Source: Sphingomonas sp. M1-B02 (GTDB lineage: Bacteria; Pseudomonadota; Alphaproteobacteria; Sphingomonadales; Sphingomonadaceae). From it: a stretch of DNA of 64,000 nt. The position numbers and the translations under genes were made by a program. Position 1 is the stretch's first letter, and each line of letters begins with the position of its first letter. Where the stretch lies: contig NZ_CP110679.1 in assembly GCF_026167525.1 (NCBI RefSeq), positions 1,240,001-1,304,000 on the forward strand. Direction: 5' to 3'. Shown here one piece after another: positions 35,734 through 43,097 of this stretch. The notes under the pieces were generated by a model. The model did not search any database, was not told the origin of the DNA, and worked only from the letters and a program-made list of their open reading frames with translations.

Positions 35734-36725
35734 CAGCCCGCCTCGCTTGGCTCCGGAACCGACAGGCCCTTGGCGCGCAACCAATCGGCATTGTAGAGCG
35801 TCGAGAGGTAGCGAAATCCAGTGTCGCACAGGATCGTGACGATCCGCTTGCCCGGCCCCAATTGCTGCGCGAGCCGAACCGCGCCGGCGACATTGATCCC
35901 CGACGACAGCCCCAGGCACAACCCCTCTTCGGAGAGCAACCGCCGGACCCATTCCAGCCCTTCCTCGTCGGAAATGCGGAACTGGGTGTCCACCGGCGCG
36001 CCTTCGAGATTGCCGGTGATCCGCCCCTGCCCGATCCCTTCGGCGACCGACGACCCTTCGCTCTTGAGCTCGCCATGCGCATAATAATCATAGAGCGCGG
36101 CGCCATAGGGATCGCTCAGCGCAATGCAGACATTCTCGTCCTTGGCCTTGAGCCCCAGCCCGACGCCCGCCAGCGTTCCGCCGGTGCCCACCGCGCAGGT
36201 GAAGCCGTCGATCCGCCCGTCCATCTGGCTCCATATCTCCTCGGCGGTGCCAACGATATGCGCGCGGCGATTGGCGATATTGTCGAACTGGTTCGCCCAG
36301 ATCGCGTTCGGCGTCTCCTCGGCGATCCGCCGCGAGGTGTGCACGAAATGGCCGGGGTTCGAATAGGGTGCCGCCGGCACCAGGATCAGCTCGGCGCCCA
36401 GCGCGCGCAGCGTGTCCATCTTCTCGCGGCTCTGGGTCTCGGGCATGACGATGATCGTCTTGTAACCCTTGGCATTGGCGACCAGCGCCATGCCGATGCC
36501 CGTGTTGCCCGCGGTCCCCTCGACGATCGTGCCACCGGGCGCGATCAGCCCACGCTCCTCGGCGTCGAGCAGGATGAACAAGGCCGCCCGGTCCTTCACC
36601 GACGCCCCCGGATTGGCAAATTCGCACTTGCCGTAAATATCGCAGCCGGTCGCCTCGCTCGGCCCCTTCAGGCGCACCAGCGGGGTGTTGCCGATCAGGC
36701 CCAGCGTATCGGATGTCACATGCAT
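35733..36725 (-). CDS. cysK: CysK-type cysteine synthase
   Basis: PLP enzyme making cysteine from O-acetylserine and sulfide. 330 residues from the ATG at 36725. Motifs: LGLIGNTPLVRLKGPSEATG, the PLP lysine K44 in NPGASVKDRAA, the phosphate-binding VEGTAGNTGIGMALVA, the substrate loop PAAPYSNPGHFVHTSRR and the glycine loop AVGTGGTLAGVGLGL. The PYSNPGHF loop, instead of a methionine loop, and good overall length support a cysteine synthase; a cystathionine beta-synthase-like role cannot be excluded. Confidence 0.92.
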   Translation of the reverse strand: MHVTSDTLGLIGNTPLVRLKGPSEATGCDIYGKCEFANPGASVKDRAALFILLDAEERGLIAPGGTIVEGTAGNTGIGMALVANAKGYKTIIVMPETQSREKMDTLRALGAELILVPAAPYSNPGHFVHTSRRIAEETPNAIWANQFDNIANRRAHIVGTAEEIWSQMDGRIDGFTCAVGTGGTLAGVGLGLKAKDENVCIALSDPYGAALYDYYAHGELKSEGSSVAEGIGQGRITGNLEGAPVDTQFRISDEEGLEWVRRLLSEEGLCLGLSSGINVAGAVRLAQQLGPGKRIVTILCDTGFRYLSTLYNADWLRAKGLSVPEPSEAG

Positions 36726-36751
36726 CGCCCTAGATAGGGGTGCCCGCCCGC

Positions 36752-36878
36752 GCATCGCAAGCAAGCGATGCTGTCAGGCTTGGGAGCCGCGCTTGTAGAG
36801 ACCCTCTCTACGAGCGCGCCCAGCTTGCGCGGCACTTTCATTGCTGATCCAAAGCACCCGACGGCAATCGTGCCGTCG
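36752..36878 (+). other. cluster of three hairpins upstream of a 30-codon gene
   Basis: GCATCGC/GCGATGC with loop AAGCAA (36752-36771); a 14-base stem CGCGCTTGTAGAGA/TCTCTACGAGCGCG with loop CCC and one G-T pair (36788-36818); and CGACGGCA/TGCCGTCG with loop ATCG (36859-36878). The last ends 8 bases before the AAGGAG ribosome-binding site of the small gene. Such dense pairing looks like a structured leader RNA. No tRNA, rRNA or known riboswitch is recognised. Confidence 0.6.
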
Positions 36879-36896
36879 TCGGAGCAAAGGAGACGT

Positions 36897-36989
36897 ATGA
36901 ATGTAGCAGAGCTGTGCGCGATCCTTGTTGCGATGTGCGCCTTCGCGGCCTTGATTCTCAAGGTCGTGGAAGTGTCTCGCAAGAAGTAG
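36897..36989 (+). CDS. 30-residue single-span membrane peptide
   Basis: Short gene with a strong AAGGAG site 4 bases before the ATG. The product begins MNVAELCAILVAMCAFAALI, continues as a hydrophobic helix and ends in a basic tail VSRKK. Size, single helix and cationic C-terminus are like type I toxins such as TisB or Ldr, but also like many harmless membrane microproteins. Three hairpins lie upstream and four downstream. The same frame is open back to an ATG at 36768, which lacks a ribosome-binding site. Function unassigned. Confidence 0.65.
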   Translation: MNVAELCAILVAMCAFAALILKVVEVSRKK

Positions 36990-36999
36990 CGTACCGGGC

Positions 37000-37105
37000 G
37001 GGGGGTGCGCTACAACGCATCCCCCAAACGATTTGAGCCCCGGCTGCTACAACAGCCGGGGCTCGTGTCAGAGCATTGGAAACCAATGAACGTAGCACCC
37101 GCTAC
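37000..37105 (+). other. cluster of four hairpins downstream of the 30-codon gene
   Basis: GGGGGGTGCG/CGCATCCCCC (37000-37025, one G-T pair) and GAGCCCCGGCTG/CAGCCGGGGCTC (37035-37064, perfect 12 bases) share the identical loop CTACAA. They are followed by CATTGG/CCAATG with loop AAA (37074-37088) and GTAGC/GCTAC with loop ACCC (37092-37105). None is followed by a T-run on either strand, so simple termination is not the obvious role. The opposite strand carries the end of the DUF962 transcript. Confidence 0.6.
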
Positions 37106-37127
37106 TTAAGCGACTCGCGTGAATATT

Positions 37128-37457
37128 TCAAGCCGCGACCCCTGCCTGCTTGAGGTGCGGCCCCAGCCGCCCACTCAGCCACAGGAAGAACATCCGATAG
37201 TCCGAAACGAGCGACCAGAGCGGATAGGTGAAGGTCGCCGGCCGGTTCTTCTCCACGCCGAAATGCGCGCCCCAGGCGAAGCCATATCCCGCCAGCGGCA
37301 CCAGCAGCCACCACGAGCCCCCCGAACGCAGCGCGACGATCAGGAACAGGAAGGTCAGCGCCGTCCCGATATAATGCAGCCGCCGCGTCTCGGGCTTGGC
37401 ATGCTCGCGCAGATAATGTGGCCAGAAGTCGCGATAGCGGGTGATCGTGCGCGCCAT
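37128..37457 (-). CDS. DUF962/Mpo1-like membrane protein
   Basis: 109 residues from the ATG at 37457. The N-terminal YRDFWPHYLREHAKPETRRL followed by HYIGT is the DUF962 signature with its conserved histidines, and a second one is WGAHFGVEKNRPATF. Two hydrophobic segments. The yeast relative Mpo1 is an iron-dependent dioxygenase of 2-hydroxy fatty acids in sphingolipid breakdown, which would suit a sphingolipid-containing sphingomonad; the activity here is inferred. Confidence 0.88.
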   Translation of the reverse strand: MARTITRYRDFWPHYLREHAKPETRRLHYIGTALTFLFLIVALRSGGSWWLLVPLAGYGFAWGAHFGVEKNRPATFTYPLWSLVSDYRMFFLWLSGRLGPHLKQAGVAA

Positions 37458-37526
37458 GGCCCCGATGCTACGCTTCTTTCGCCCCTGCGCAAGCCATGGT
37501 AGAAGGCATCGAGGCGGAGGTAGACG

Positions 37527-37784
37527 ATGGGTGCGCAGCTCAACATCAAGGATGCCGAGACCGTCCGTCTCGCGCATGCGCTTGCCGAGGCAACCCGTCA
37601 GCCGGTCACCAAGGCGATCCGTCGGGCACTCGAACGCGAACTACGCGCAACCGAGGCCGAGCGCGCCGAACGTATGGAGCAACTGCGAGAGATTGTGCGA
37701 GACGCACGCTCGCTCTGGAAGCCGGAATATCTGAACGCCGATCTGGATGACCTCATATATGATGAGCGCGGTCTCCCCAGATGA
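37527..37784 (+). CDS. vapB: VapB-type antitoxin
   Basis: 85-residue DNA-binding antitoxin of the Rv0623/PSK-regulator class. MGAQLNIKDAETVRLAHALA, then EATRQPVTKAIRRALEREL, form the ribbon-helix-helix half; the C-terminal part WKPEYLNADLDDLIYDERGL is the toxin-wrapping tail. GGCGGAGG precedes the ATG by about 8 bases. It overlaps vapC by 4 bases, as usual for these pairs. Confidence 0.9.
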   Translation: MGAQLNIKDAETVRLAHALAEATRQPVTKAIRRALERELRATEAERAERMEQLREIVRDARSLWKPEYLNADLDDLIYDERGLPR

Positions 37785-38170
37785 TCCTCGATAGCTCGGT
37801 CCTGGTCGCCATTCTCCAGGAAGAGCCCGAAGCCGCGACCTTGATAGAAGCGCTCGCCGATCATTGGGGAGCCATAAGGCTGTCTGCTGCAAACTATTTG
37901 GAGGCCACGATCGTGATCGATCGCAACGGCAGCGCCGAATTGAGCGCCCGGTTCGATGCGTTGATCAAGGCATTCGCAGTCGAGATTGTGCCTGTGACCA
38001 AAGAGCAGGCCGAAATCGGGCGCCAAGCTTATTGCGCCTATGGCAAGGGCAACCACCCCGCCCGCCTCAACTTCGGCGACTGTTTCGCCTATGCCCTCGC
38101 CAAGGCCACCAACGAACCCTTGCTCTTCAAGGGCGGCGATTTCGCGCAGACCGATATCGCCGCCGCGTGA
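37781..38170 (+). CDS. vapC: VapC-type PIN-domain toxin
   Basis: 129-residue PIN ribonuclease. The four acidic metal ligands are visible: D4 in MILDSSVLVAIL, E41 in NYLEATIV, D100 in NFGDCFAYALAK and D120 in FKGGDF. The domain is intact, so an active toxin is expected. Start overlaps vapB; the stop overlaps a GTG start of the next gene, extending the operon to a DNA-repair glycosylase, which is unusual. Confidence 0.92.
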   Translation: MILDSSVLVAILQEEPEAATLIEALADHWGAIRLSAANYLEATIVIDRNGSAELSARFDALIKAFAVEIVPVTKEQAEIGRQAYCAYGKGNHPARLNFGDCFAYALAKATNEPLLFKGGDFAQTDIAAA

Positions 38171-38661
38171 CCCGCAAGCACAGCTTTCCCCCCGTCGTCG
38201 ATCCGGACGTCCGCCTGCTCGTCTTGGGCTCGCTCCCCGGCGAGGCCTCGCTCGCGGCGCATCGCTATTATGCCCATCCACAGAACCAATTCTGGCACCT
38301 GCTCTCCCCCGCCGCCGGCCGCGATCTCGCCGCCCTCCCCTACGAAGCCCGGCTGACCGCATTGCTCGAAGCGCATATCGGGCTGTGGGACGTGATCGCC
38401 AGCGCCGCCCGCGCCGGCAGCACCGATGCGGCGATCCGCGATGCGGAGGGTCATGACGTGGCAGGGCTCGCCGCAAGCCTGCCGGACTTGCGCGCGATCG
38501 CCTTCAACGGCGCCACCGCGCACAAGCAGGGCGTCAAGCAGCTGGGATCGGCCGCGCACCGCTACGCGATCATCGCCCTTCCCTCGAGCAGCCCGCTCCA
38601 CACCGTCGGCCTCGCCGCCAAGCTTGCCGCTTGGCGGGCGCTCGCCACCTACTCGGCCTAA
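38167..38661 (+). CDS. hypoxanthine-DNA glycosylase (DNA-deoxyinosine glycosylase)
   Basis: Uracil-DNA-glycosylase-fold enzyme, 164 residues, expected to remove hypoxanthine from deaminated adenine. Motifs: VRLLVLGSLPGEASLAAHRY with YAHPQNQFWHLL near the active site, GLWDVIASAARAGSTDAAIR, and the intercalation-loop region ALPSSSPLHT. The GTG start forms a GTGA overlap with vapC. It is followed by a damage-inducible polymerase gene, a sensible repair context. Confidence 0.85.
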   Translation: MTRKHSFPPVVDPDVRLLVLGSLPGEASLAAHRYYAHPQNQFWHLLSPAAGRDLAALPYEARLTALLEAHIGLWDVIASAARAGSTDAAIRDAEGHDVAGLAASLPDLRAIAFNGATAHKQGVKQLGSAAHRYAIIALPSSSPLHTVGLAAKLAAWRALATYSA

Positions 38662-38679
38662 ACTTTCCTACAGCGCCTT

Positions 38680-38694
38680 GTTCTGGTAATGTTC
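38680..38694 (+). promoter_or_regulatory. LexA box
   Basis: GTTC, seven bases (TGGTAAT), GTTC: an exact match to the alphaproteobacterial LexA consensus GTTC-N7-GTTC. It lies 6 bases before the ATG of the Y-family polymerase gene and 19 bases after the glycosylase stop. Confidence 0.8.
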
Positions 38695-38699
38695 CAGTC

Positions 38700-40109
38700 A
38701 TGAGTCGTTCGCTGCCTATCGCTCCCCACGTGCGCTTTGCGACGCACGCAACGAACGAACCCGAACGCGCAATTCTATTGCCGAAAACACAGGAAAAGTG
38801 GGAAGCTAAGCCCGCGAACCTGCTCGCTTTCCCCCCGCGACCGCTGCGCTGGCTGTTCCTCGATCTCAATTCCTATTTCGCCAGCGTCGAGCAGCAGCTC
38901 GATCCCGCGCTGCGCGGCAAGCCGATCATCGTCGCGCCGGTCGATGCCGATACCACCGTCGCCATCGCCGCTTCGATCGAGGCAAAGCGCTACGGCATTT
39001 CCACCGGCACGCCGGTTTGGGAGGCGAAGCAAATATGCCGCGACATCATCGTCACCCCCGCCCGCCATGCACGCTATGTCGAGTTTCACGACGCGATCGT
39101 CGCCGAGATCTGGCGCCACATCCCCGTCACCCATGTCTGCAGCATCGACGAAGTCGCCTGCCGCCTGCTCGATAACGAGAATAGCAGGGAAGCCGCGGTA
39201 GCGCTGGCCAGGCGGATCAAGGCGGGCATCCGCGCGAACGTCGGCGAATGTCTCACCAGCTCGGTCGGCATCGCCCCCAATCGCCTCCTCGCCAAGCTCG
39301 CATCGGACATGCAGAAGCCCGACGGCCTGATCGTCTTCACCGAAGACCAGCTACCCCATCGCCTGTTCGACATGCCGCTGCGCGACATCGCCGGCATCGG
39401 CGCCAAGATGGAGCGCCGGCTGGCGCAGGACGGCATCCTCGATATCCGCCAATATTGCGAACGCCGCCCGCGCGACGCCGGCACGGCCTGGGGCGGCACC
39501 AACGGCGATCGGCTCTGGTATCAGCTGCACGGCGTCGATCTGCCCGAAAAGCCCAGCCAGAGCCGTAGCATCGGCCATAGCCACGTCCTCTCGCCCAACA
39601 AGCGCGCGCTCGAGCCCACCCGCGTCACCGCGCGCCGCCTCGCACTCAAATGCGCCAGCCGCTTGCGGCGCAAGGGCTATCGCAGCCGGCTGCTCGTCCT
39701 CCACGGCAAGTTCGAGGACGACAAGAGCAACTGGCGCGCCGCGATCAAGCTGCCCTGCACCGAGGATAGTTTCGTCATCCTGGCGGCGCTCGATTCGCTC
39801 TTTCCGCGCCTGGCAGAGGCCGGTCGCAAGCGCCCCGGCGGCTTCCGCCTGCGCATGGTCGGCGTCACGCTGTCCGAAATCGAGGCGGTCGAGGGCGAAC
39901 AGGGCTCGCTGTTCGCCGCGCTCGATCCAGACGATCCGCTCGCCCGCGAAACGCGCACGCTGGCGCTCAGCCGGGCAATGGATCGAATCAACGAGAAGTT
40001 CGGTCGCCACGCGGTCAGCGTCGGCCCGCTGAACGGCGGGCGGGTCGATGCCGTGGGCACCAAGATCGCTTTCGGCCGCATCCCCGAAATGAATGAATTT
40101 CATGAGTGA
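38700..40109 (+). CDS. Y-family DNA polymerase, LexA-regulated
   Basis: Translesion polymerase of the UmuC/DinB superfamily, 469 residues. Palm motifs WLFLDLNSYFASVEQQLDPA and VCSIDEVACRL hold the catalytic acids; helix-hairpin-helix DIAGIGAKMERRLAQDG; little-finger domain from about 300. It lacks a recognised clamp-binding end and differs from ImuB, which has lost the acids. No good ribosome-binding site precedes the ATG at 38700, so the message may be leaderless or start slightly downstream; the first 45 residues are not conserved-looking. Confidence 0.88.
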   Translation: MSRSLPIAPHVRFATHATNEPERAILLPKTQEKWEAKPANLLAFPPRPLRWLFLDLNSYFASVEQQLDPALRGKPIIVAPVDADTTVAIAASIEAKRYGISTGTPVWEAKQICRDIIVTPARHARYVEFHDAIVAEIWRHIPVTHVCSIDEVACRLLDNENSREAAVALARRIKAGIRANVGECLTSSVGIAPNRLLAKLASDMQKPDGLIVFTEDQLPHRLFDMPLRDIAGIGAKMERRLAQDGILDIRQYCERRPRDAGTAWGGTNGDRLWYQLHGVDLPEKPSQSRSIGHSHVLSPNKRALEPTRVTARRLALKCASRLRRKGYRSRLLVLHGKFEDDKSNWRAAIKLPCTEDSFVILAALDSLFPRLAEAGRKRPGGFRLRMVGVTLSEIEAVEGEQGSLFAALDPDDPLARETRTLALSRAMDRINEKFGRHAVSVGPLNGGRVDAVGTKIAFGRIPEMNEFHE

Positions 40110-40124
40110 ACGGTTCATCATGGC

Positions 40125-40143
40125 GTAACAAGCCGATTGTTAC
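40125..40143. promoter_or_regulatory. operator-like palindrome
   Basis: GTAACAA, GCCGA, TTGTTAC: perfect 7-base arms with a 5-base centre in the 117-base gap between the polymerase and the lipoprotein gene. The symmetry and length suit a dimeric repressor. No regulator gene is adjacent, so the owner is unknown. Confidence 0.4.
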
Positions 40144-40226
40144 ATTGCGGCGCACAAGAATGTTATGACCCGCTAGCCGGAATCGGCTTGACGATTATTG
40201 CCCTCTGCCCGAAAGCACGCCTCGCT

Positions 40227-40607
40227 ATGAAAAATATCCATATTGTCGCAACCGCCGCCGCGTTCCTTGCCCTGAGCGCTTGTCAAAACGCCCCCGAGGA
40301 AGTGAGCAGCACTGCTCCCGATCCGATGGCGTCGCAGCTCGCAAATGCTGCGCCCGTCGAGCTGCCGCCGGCGATCTCGTCCAGCGCTACGCTGCGTTGC
40401 GGCGACAATAGCCTGATCTATGTCGACTTCTTCCAGGGCGAAAAGCAGGTCAATCTTCGCACCCAGAAGGGCGGCGTCGCGACGATGCTCAAGGCGCCCG
40501 AGGCCGGCCAGCCTTATGTCGCCGAGGGTGGCTATTCGCTCACCGGCAACGCCGAGTCGGTCAGCGTGACCACGCCCGGCCAGTCGGCGAAGACCTGCAA
40601 GGCCTGA
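40227..40607 (+). CDS. lipoprotein with MliC-like lysozyme-inhibitor domain
   Basis: 126 residues. Lipobox ALSAC places the lipidated Cys at about residue 22; a Pro/Ala-rich linker follows. The C-terminal part has the C-x-D-N...YVDFF, VNLRTQKGGVATMLKAPEAG, QPYVAEGGYSLTGNAESVSV and terminal TCKA pattern seen in the MliC/PliC family, with the Cys pair that forms a disulfide. These inhibit host c-type lysozyme. Family call is by pattern and moderate. Confidence 0.65.
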   Translation: MKNIHIVATAAAFLALSACQNAPEEVSSTAPDPMASQLANAAPVELPPAISSSATLRCGDNSLIYVDFFQGEKQVNLRTQKGGVATMLKAPEAGQPYVAEGGYSLTGNAESVSVTTPGQSAKTCKA

Positions 40608-40632
40608 TCGCCTTCTCCTTTCGATTTCCCCA

Positions 40633-40663
40633 GGGTCGGCGGGCATTCCCGCCGGCCCTTTTT
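40633..40663 (+). terminator. intrinsic terminator after lipoprotein gene
   Basis: GGGTCGGCGGG and CCCGCCGGCCC form an 11-base stem (one T-G pair) with loop CATT, followed by TTTTT. A textbook Rho-independent terminator 25 bases after the stop. Confidence 0.88.
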
Positions 40664-40700
40664 CATGCCAGCCTGTCGGTTACCAAGAGGAAGGAATCGA

Positions 40701-41432
40701 TTGGCCGCGATCGCGATCTACAGCCCGAAGGGTGGCGTCGGTAAGACGACGCTGGCGGTCAATCTCGCCTGGGCCGCCGCGACCCTGTCCAACCGCCGCA
40801 CCTTGCTCTGGGATCTCGATCCGCAGGCCGCGTCGACCTTGCTTATTGGCCCCACCACCGGATCGTCGGACCAGGCGCAGGCCATCTTCACCCGCGATCT
40901 CCCGCCGGCCCGGCTGGTTCGGCGCACCCGGATCGATCGGCTCGATCTGATCGCGGCCGATACGTCGCTGCGCTCGCTCGACCGCCTCTTCCACGAACTC
41001 GACAAGAAAAAGCGGCTGGCCAAATTAGCCGGCGACCTCGGCAAAGCCTATGATCGCATCCTCATCGATTGCCCCCCGGGGCTGAGCGAGACCAGCGAAC
41101 AGGTCATGCGCGCCGCCGACCTGATCGTCGTTCCCGTCAACCCCTCCCCGCTGTCGACGCGCGCGTTCGACGAAGCCGCTGCGCATCTGGGGCGCAGGGG
41201 CTACAAGACGCCGTTGATGCCGGTCCATTCGATGGTCGATCGCCGGCGCAAGCTTCACGCCGCCACGCTGGAGGCGCATCCCGACTGGCCGGTCATTCCG
41301 ATGGCGAGCATCGTCGAGACCATGGCGGTGCGCCGGCTTCCGGTCGGCCAGTTCGCCGCGCGGTCGGCAAGCGCGCGCGCCTTCGCCACGCTGTGGCAGG
41401 CGATCGAGCGCCGCCTCGCCGCCCGGCGTTGA
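40701..41432 (+). CDS. ParA/MinD-family ATPase
   Basis: 243-residue P-loop ATPase. Deviant Walker A IYSPKGGVGKTTLAVNLAWA at the N-terminus, LLWDLDPQAASTLLIG (Walker A'), and DRILIDCPPGLSETSEQVM (Walker B). The TTG at 40701 is chosen for AGGAAGG six bases upstream. No parB or cheW partner is adjacent; it lies 7 bases before aat and may be cotranscribed. The cargo it positions cannot be told from sequence; it is unlikely to be the chromosomal ParA, which pairs with parB. Confidence 0.85.
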   Translation: MAAIAIYSPKGGVGKTTLAVNLAWAAATLSNRRTLLWDLDPQAASTLLIGPTTGSSDQAQAIFTRDLPPARLVRRTRIDRLDLIAADTSLRSLDRLFHELDKKKRLAKLAGDLGKAYDRILIDCPPGLSETSEQVMRAADLIVVPVNPSPLSTRAFDEAAAHLGRRGYKTPLMPVHSMVDRRRKLHAATLEAHPDWPVIPMASIVETMAVRRLPVGQFAARSASARAFATLWQAIERRLAARR

Positions 41433-41439
41433 GCAGGCG

Positions 41440-42192
41440 ATGAGCCCCCCGCTGCCGCCGCCACTGGATCTCGATCCCGATCTGGTGCTGCGCGCTTATG
41501 CGATGGGCGTGTTCCCGATGGCGGATCATCGCCGCGCCGCCAGCGTCTATTGGGTGGAGCCGAAGCTGCGCGGCATCCTGCCGCTCGATCGCTTCCGTCT
41601 CTCGCGCTCGCTGCGCAAGACGATCCTCGCCGATCGCTTCCGCGTCACCGTCGACACCGAATTCGAGCGCATCGTCAGCCTGTGCGCCGAATCCGCCAGC
41701 GACCGGCAGGATACCTGGATCAACGGCCCGATCGAGCGAGTCTTCGTCGCACTTCACCGGCGCGGCTTCGCCCATTCGGTCGAATGCTGGGACGGCGATC
41801 GGCTGGCCGGCGGCCTCTATGGGCTGGCACTGGGCCGCGCCTTCTTCGGCGAATCAATGGTCACCCGAGTCCGCGATGCTTCCAAGGTGGCCTTCGCGCA
41901 TCTCGTCGCGCGGTTGAAGGCGGGGGGCTTCACGCTGCTCGATTGCCAGTTCCAGACCGAGCATCTCGCTTCGCTCGGCGCGGTCGAAGTCCCGCGCGAC
42001 GATTATGTCGCGTTGCTGGGCGCCGCGCTCGGGGAAACCTCGGCCGGGCTCGCGCTCGGGGTGCCGCTGGTCGACGGAGACTTCTTCGCGCTCGACTTGC
42101 CGCCCGCCGATCCGCCCGCCGAAGGCGCAGGAACCGTTTCGGGCCCACTCTCGCGGAAGGTCATCGCGCAGCTCTTGGGCCAGACGTCGTAA
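41440..42192 (+). CDS. aat: Aat, leucyl/phenylalanyl-tRNA-protein transferase
   Basis: N-end-rule enzyme that adds Leu or Phe to proteins with N-terminal Lys/Arg for ClpAP degradation. 250 residues. Motifs: LVLRAYAMGVFPMADHR, YWVEPKLRGILPLDRFRLS, DTWINGPIERVFVALHRRGF, HSVECWDGDRLAGGLYGLAL and DCQFQTEHLASLGAVEVPRD. Its last 190 bases overlap the DUF2155 gene on the other strand. Confidence 0.95.
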   Translation: MSPPLPPPLDLDPDLVLRAYAMGVFPMADHRRAASVYWVEPKLRGILPLDRFRLSRSLRKTILADRFRVTVDTEFERIVSLCAESASDRQDTWINGPIERVFVALHRRGFAHSVECWDGDRLAGGLYGLALGRAFFGESMVTRVRDASKVAFAHLVARLKAGGFTLLDCQFQTEHLASLGAVEVPRDDYVALLGAALGETSAGLALGVPLVDGDFFALDLPPADPPAEGAGTVSGPLSRKVIAQLLGQTS

Positions 42193-42659
42193 ATCGGGTG
42201 GCGCACGACGTTGAGCGCCGGCCGCTCCTTGTAGAGCCAGCCCGAATGGACCCGATGCCAGCGCTTGTCGAGCTGGAGCACATCGACCTGGACGAAGGCG
42301 CCGGTCAGCTGGTCGGTCTCGAACGGCGCCGTCTTGTCGCAGGCGCGCAGCCGCACGATCACGTCGCCGATCCGCACCGCGGTACCGGGCTTGAGCTTGA
42401 ATTCGCGCGACTCGCCGTTGCGCTTGTTGAGGAAGCCGAGCACCGCGACTCGCTCGTTCATCGGCGTCGCGGCGGCATCGATCACCCCCCGGTCGACATT
42501 CACCGAAACCACTTCGGCGCCCCCCGAGGACGCGCTGGCGCCTGGGGTGATGACGATATCGTCGGCGCTATTGTTGACGACCTCGGGGTCGCCGTTGCAC
42601 GCGCCCAGCGCCAGCAGCAGAAGCGCCGCCCCCGCCGCCTGTCCGGCGCGCAGGGTCAT
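42003..42659 (-). CDS. DUF2155 lipoprotein/secreted protein
   Basis: 218 residues. The N-terminus MTLRAGQAAGAALLLLALGAC is a lipoprotein signal. The DUF2155 core, residues about 70-172, contains VAVLGFLNKRNGESREFKLK, RIGDVIVRLRACDKTAPFET, AFVQVDVLQLDKRWHRVHSG, then WLYKERPALNVVRHPIYDVW. The last 48 residues are low-complexity Ser/Ala/Pro and are encoded antisense to the end of aat. Overlaps NDUFA12 by 4 bases. Function unknown; the NDUFA12-DUF2155-aat neighbourhood is common in alphaproteobacteria. Confidence 0.88.
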   Translation of the reverse strand: MTLRAGQAAGAALLLLALGACNGDPEVVNNSADDIVITPGASASSGGAEVVSVNVDRGVIDAAATPMNERVAVLGFLNKRNGESREFKLKPGTAVRIGDVIVRLRACDKTAPFETDQLTGAFVQVDVLQLDKRWHRVHSGWLYKERPALNVVRHPIYDVWPKSCAMTFRESGPETVPAPSAGGSAGGKSSAKKSPSTSGTPSASPAEVSPSAAPSNAT

Positions 42660-43048
42660 GCGTCGGGAGTCCAGGCCTCGTAATCGCCGGTGCCGCGCGC
42701 GCGCTGTCCGCCCGCCTCCAGCGCACCGGACGGGCGATAGGCAAGCCGCGTCCCAGTATGGTTGGGTTCGGGCGGCTTTTCCCAGATCCGCGGCGCCGGC
42801 AGCGCCTGGTCGGGCACGTCCTCGATCTGGTGATGCAGCCAACTGAACCATTCGGCCGGCACGCGGCTGGCCTCGTTGGGGCCGTTATAGATCACCCAGC
42901 GGCGGGTGATGCCGTTGGCGTCGCTGCCGCCCGCATAATAGACGTTGCCGAGCGAATCCTCGCCCATCCGCGACTTGCCGCGAAGCCCGAACGAGGTGCC
43001 GATGGTGGCACCTTCCCACCAGGTGAAGATCGACATCAAAAGACCCAT
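42656..43048 (-). CDS. NDUFA12-family complex I accessory subunit
   Basis: 130-residue homologue of the mitochondrial B17.2 subunit, an alphaproteobacterial accessory protein of NADH:ubiquinone oxidoreductase. Motifs: IFTWWEGATIGTSFGLRGKS, RMGEDSLGNVYYAGG, RRWVIYNGPNEASRVPAEWF followed by SWLHHQ. Start may be MGLLM or the second Met four residues later. Confidence 0.94.
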   Translation of the reverse strand: MGLLMSIFTWWEGATIGTSFGLRGKSRMGEDSLGNVYYAGGSDANGITRRWVIYNGPNEASRVPAEWFSWLHHQIEDVPDQALPAPRIWEKPPEPNHTGTRLAYRPSGALEAGGQRARGTGDYEAWTPDA

Positions 43049-43097
43049 GCCCGCCCCTTAGCGTGACCTTGCCGCGCCTTGCAACGCGCGAATGCGC

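Noticed and set aside
36768-36896. long form of the 30-residue peptide starting at 36768
   Set aside because: No ribosome-binding site, the added sequence lies across two hairpins and is not protein-like, while the internal ATG has a strong site.
38700-40109. ImuB of an imuA-imuB-dnaE2 mutasome
   Set aside because: The catalytic acidic residues are intact and no imuA or dnaE2 is adjacent, so it is a regular Y-family polymerase.
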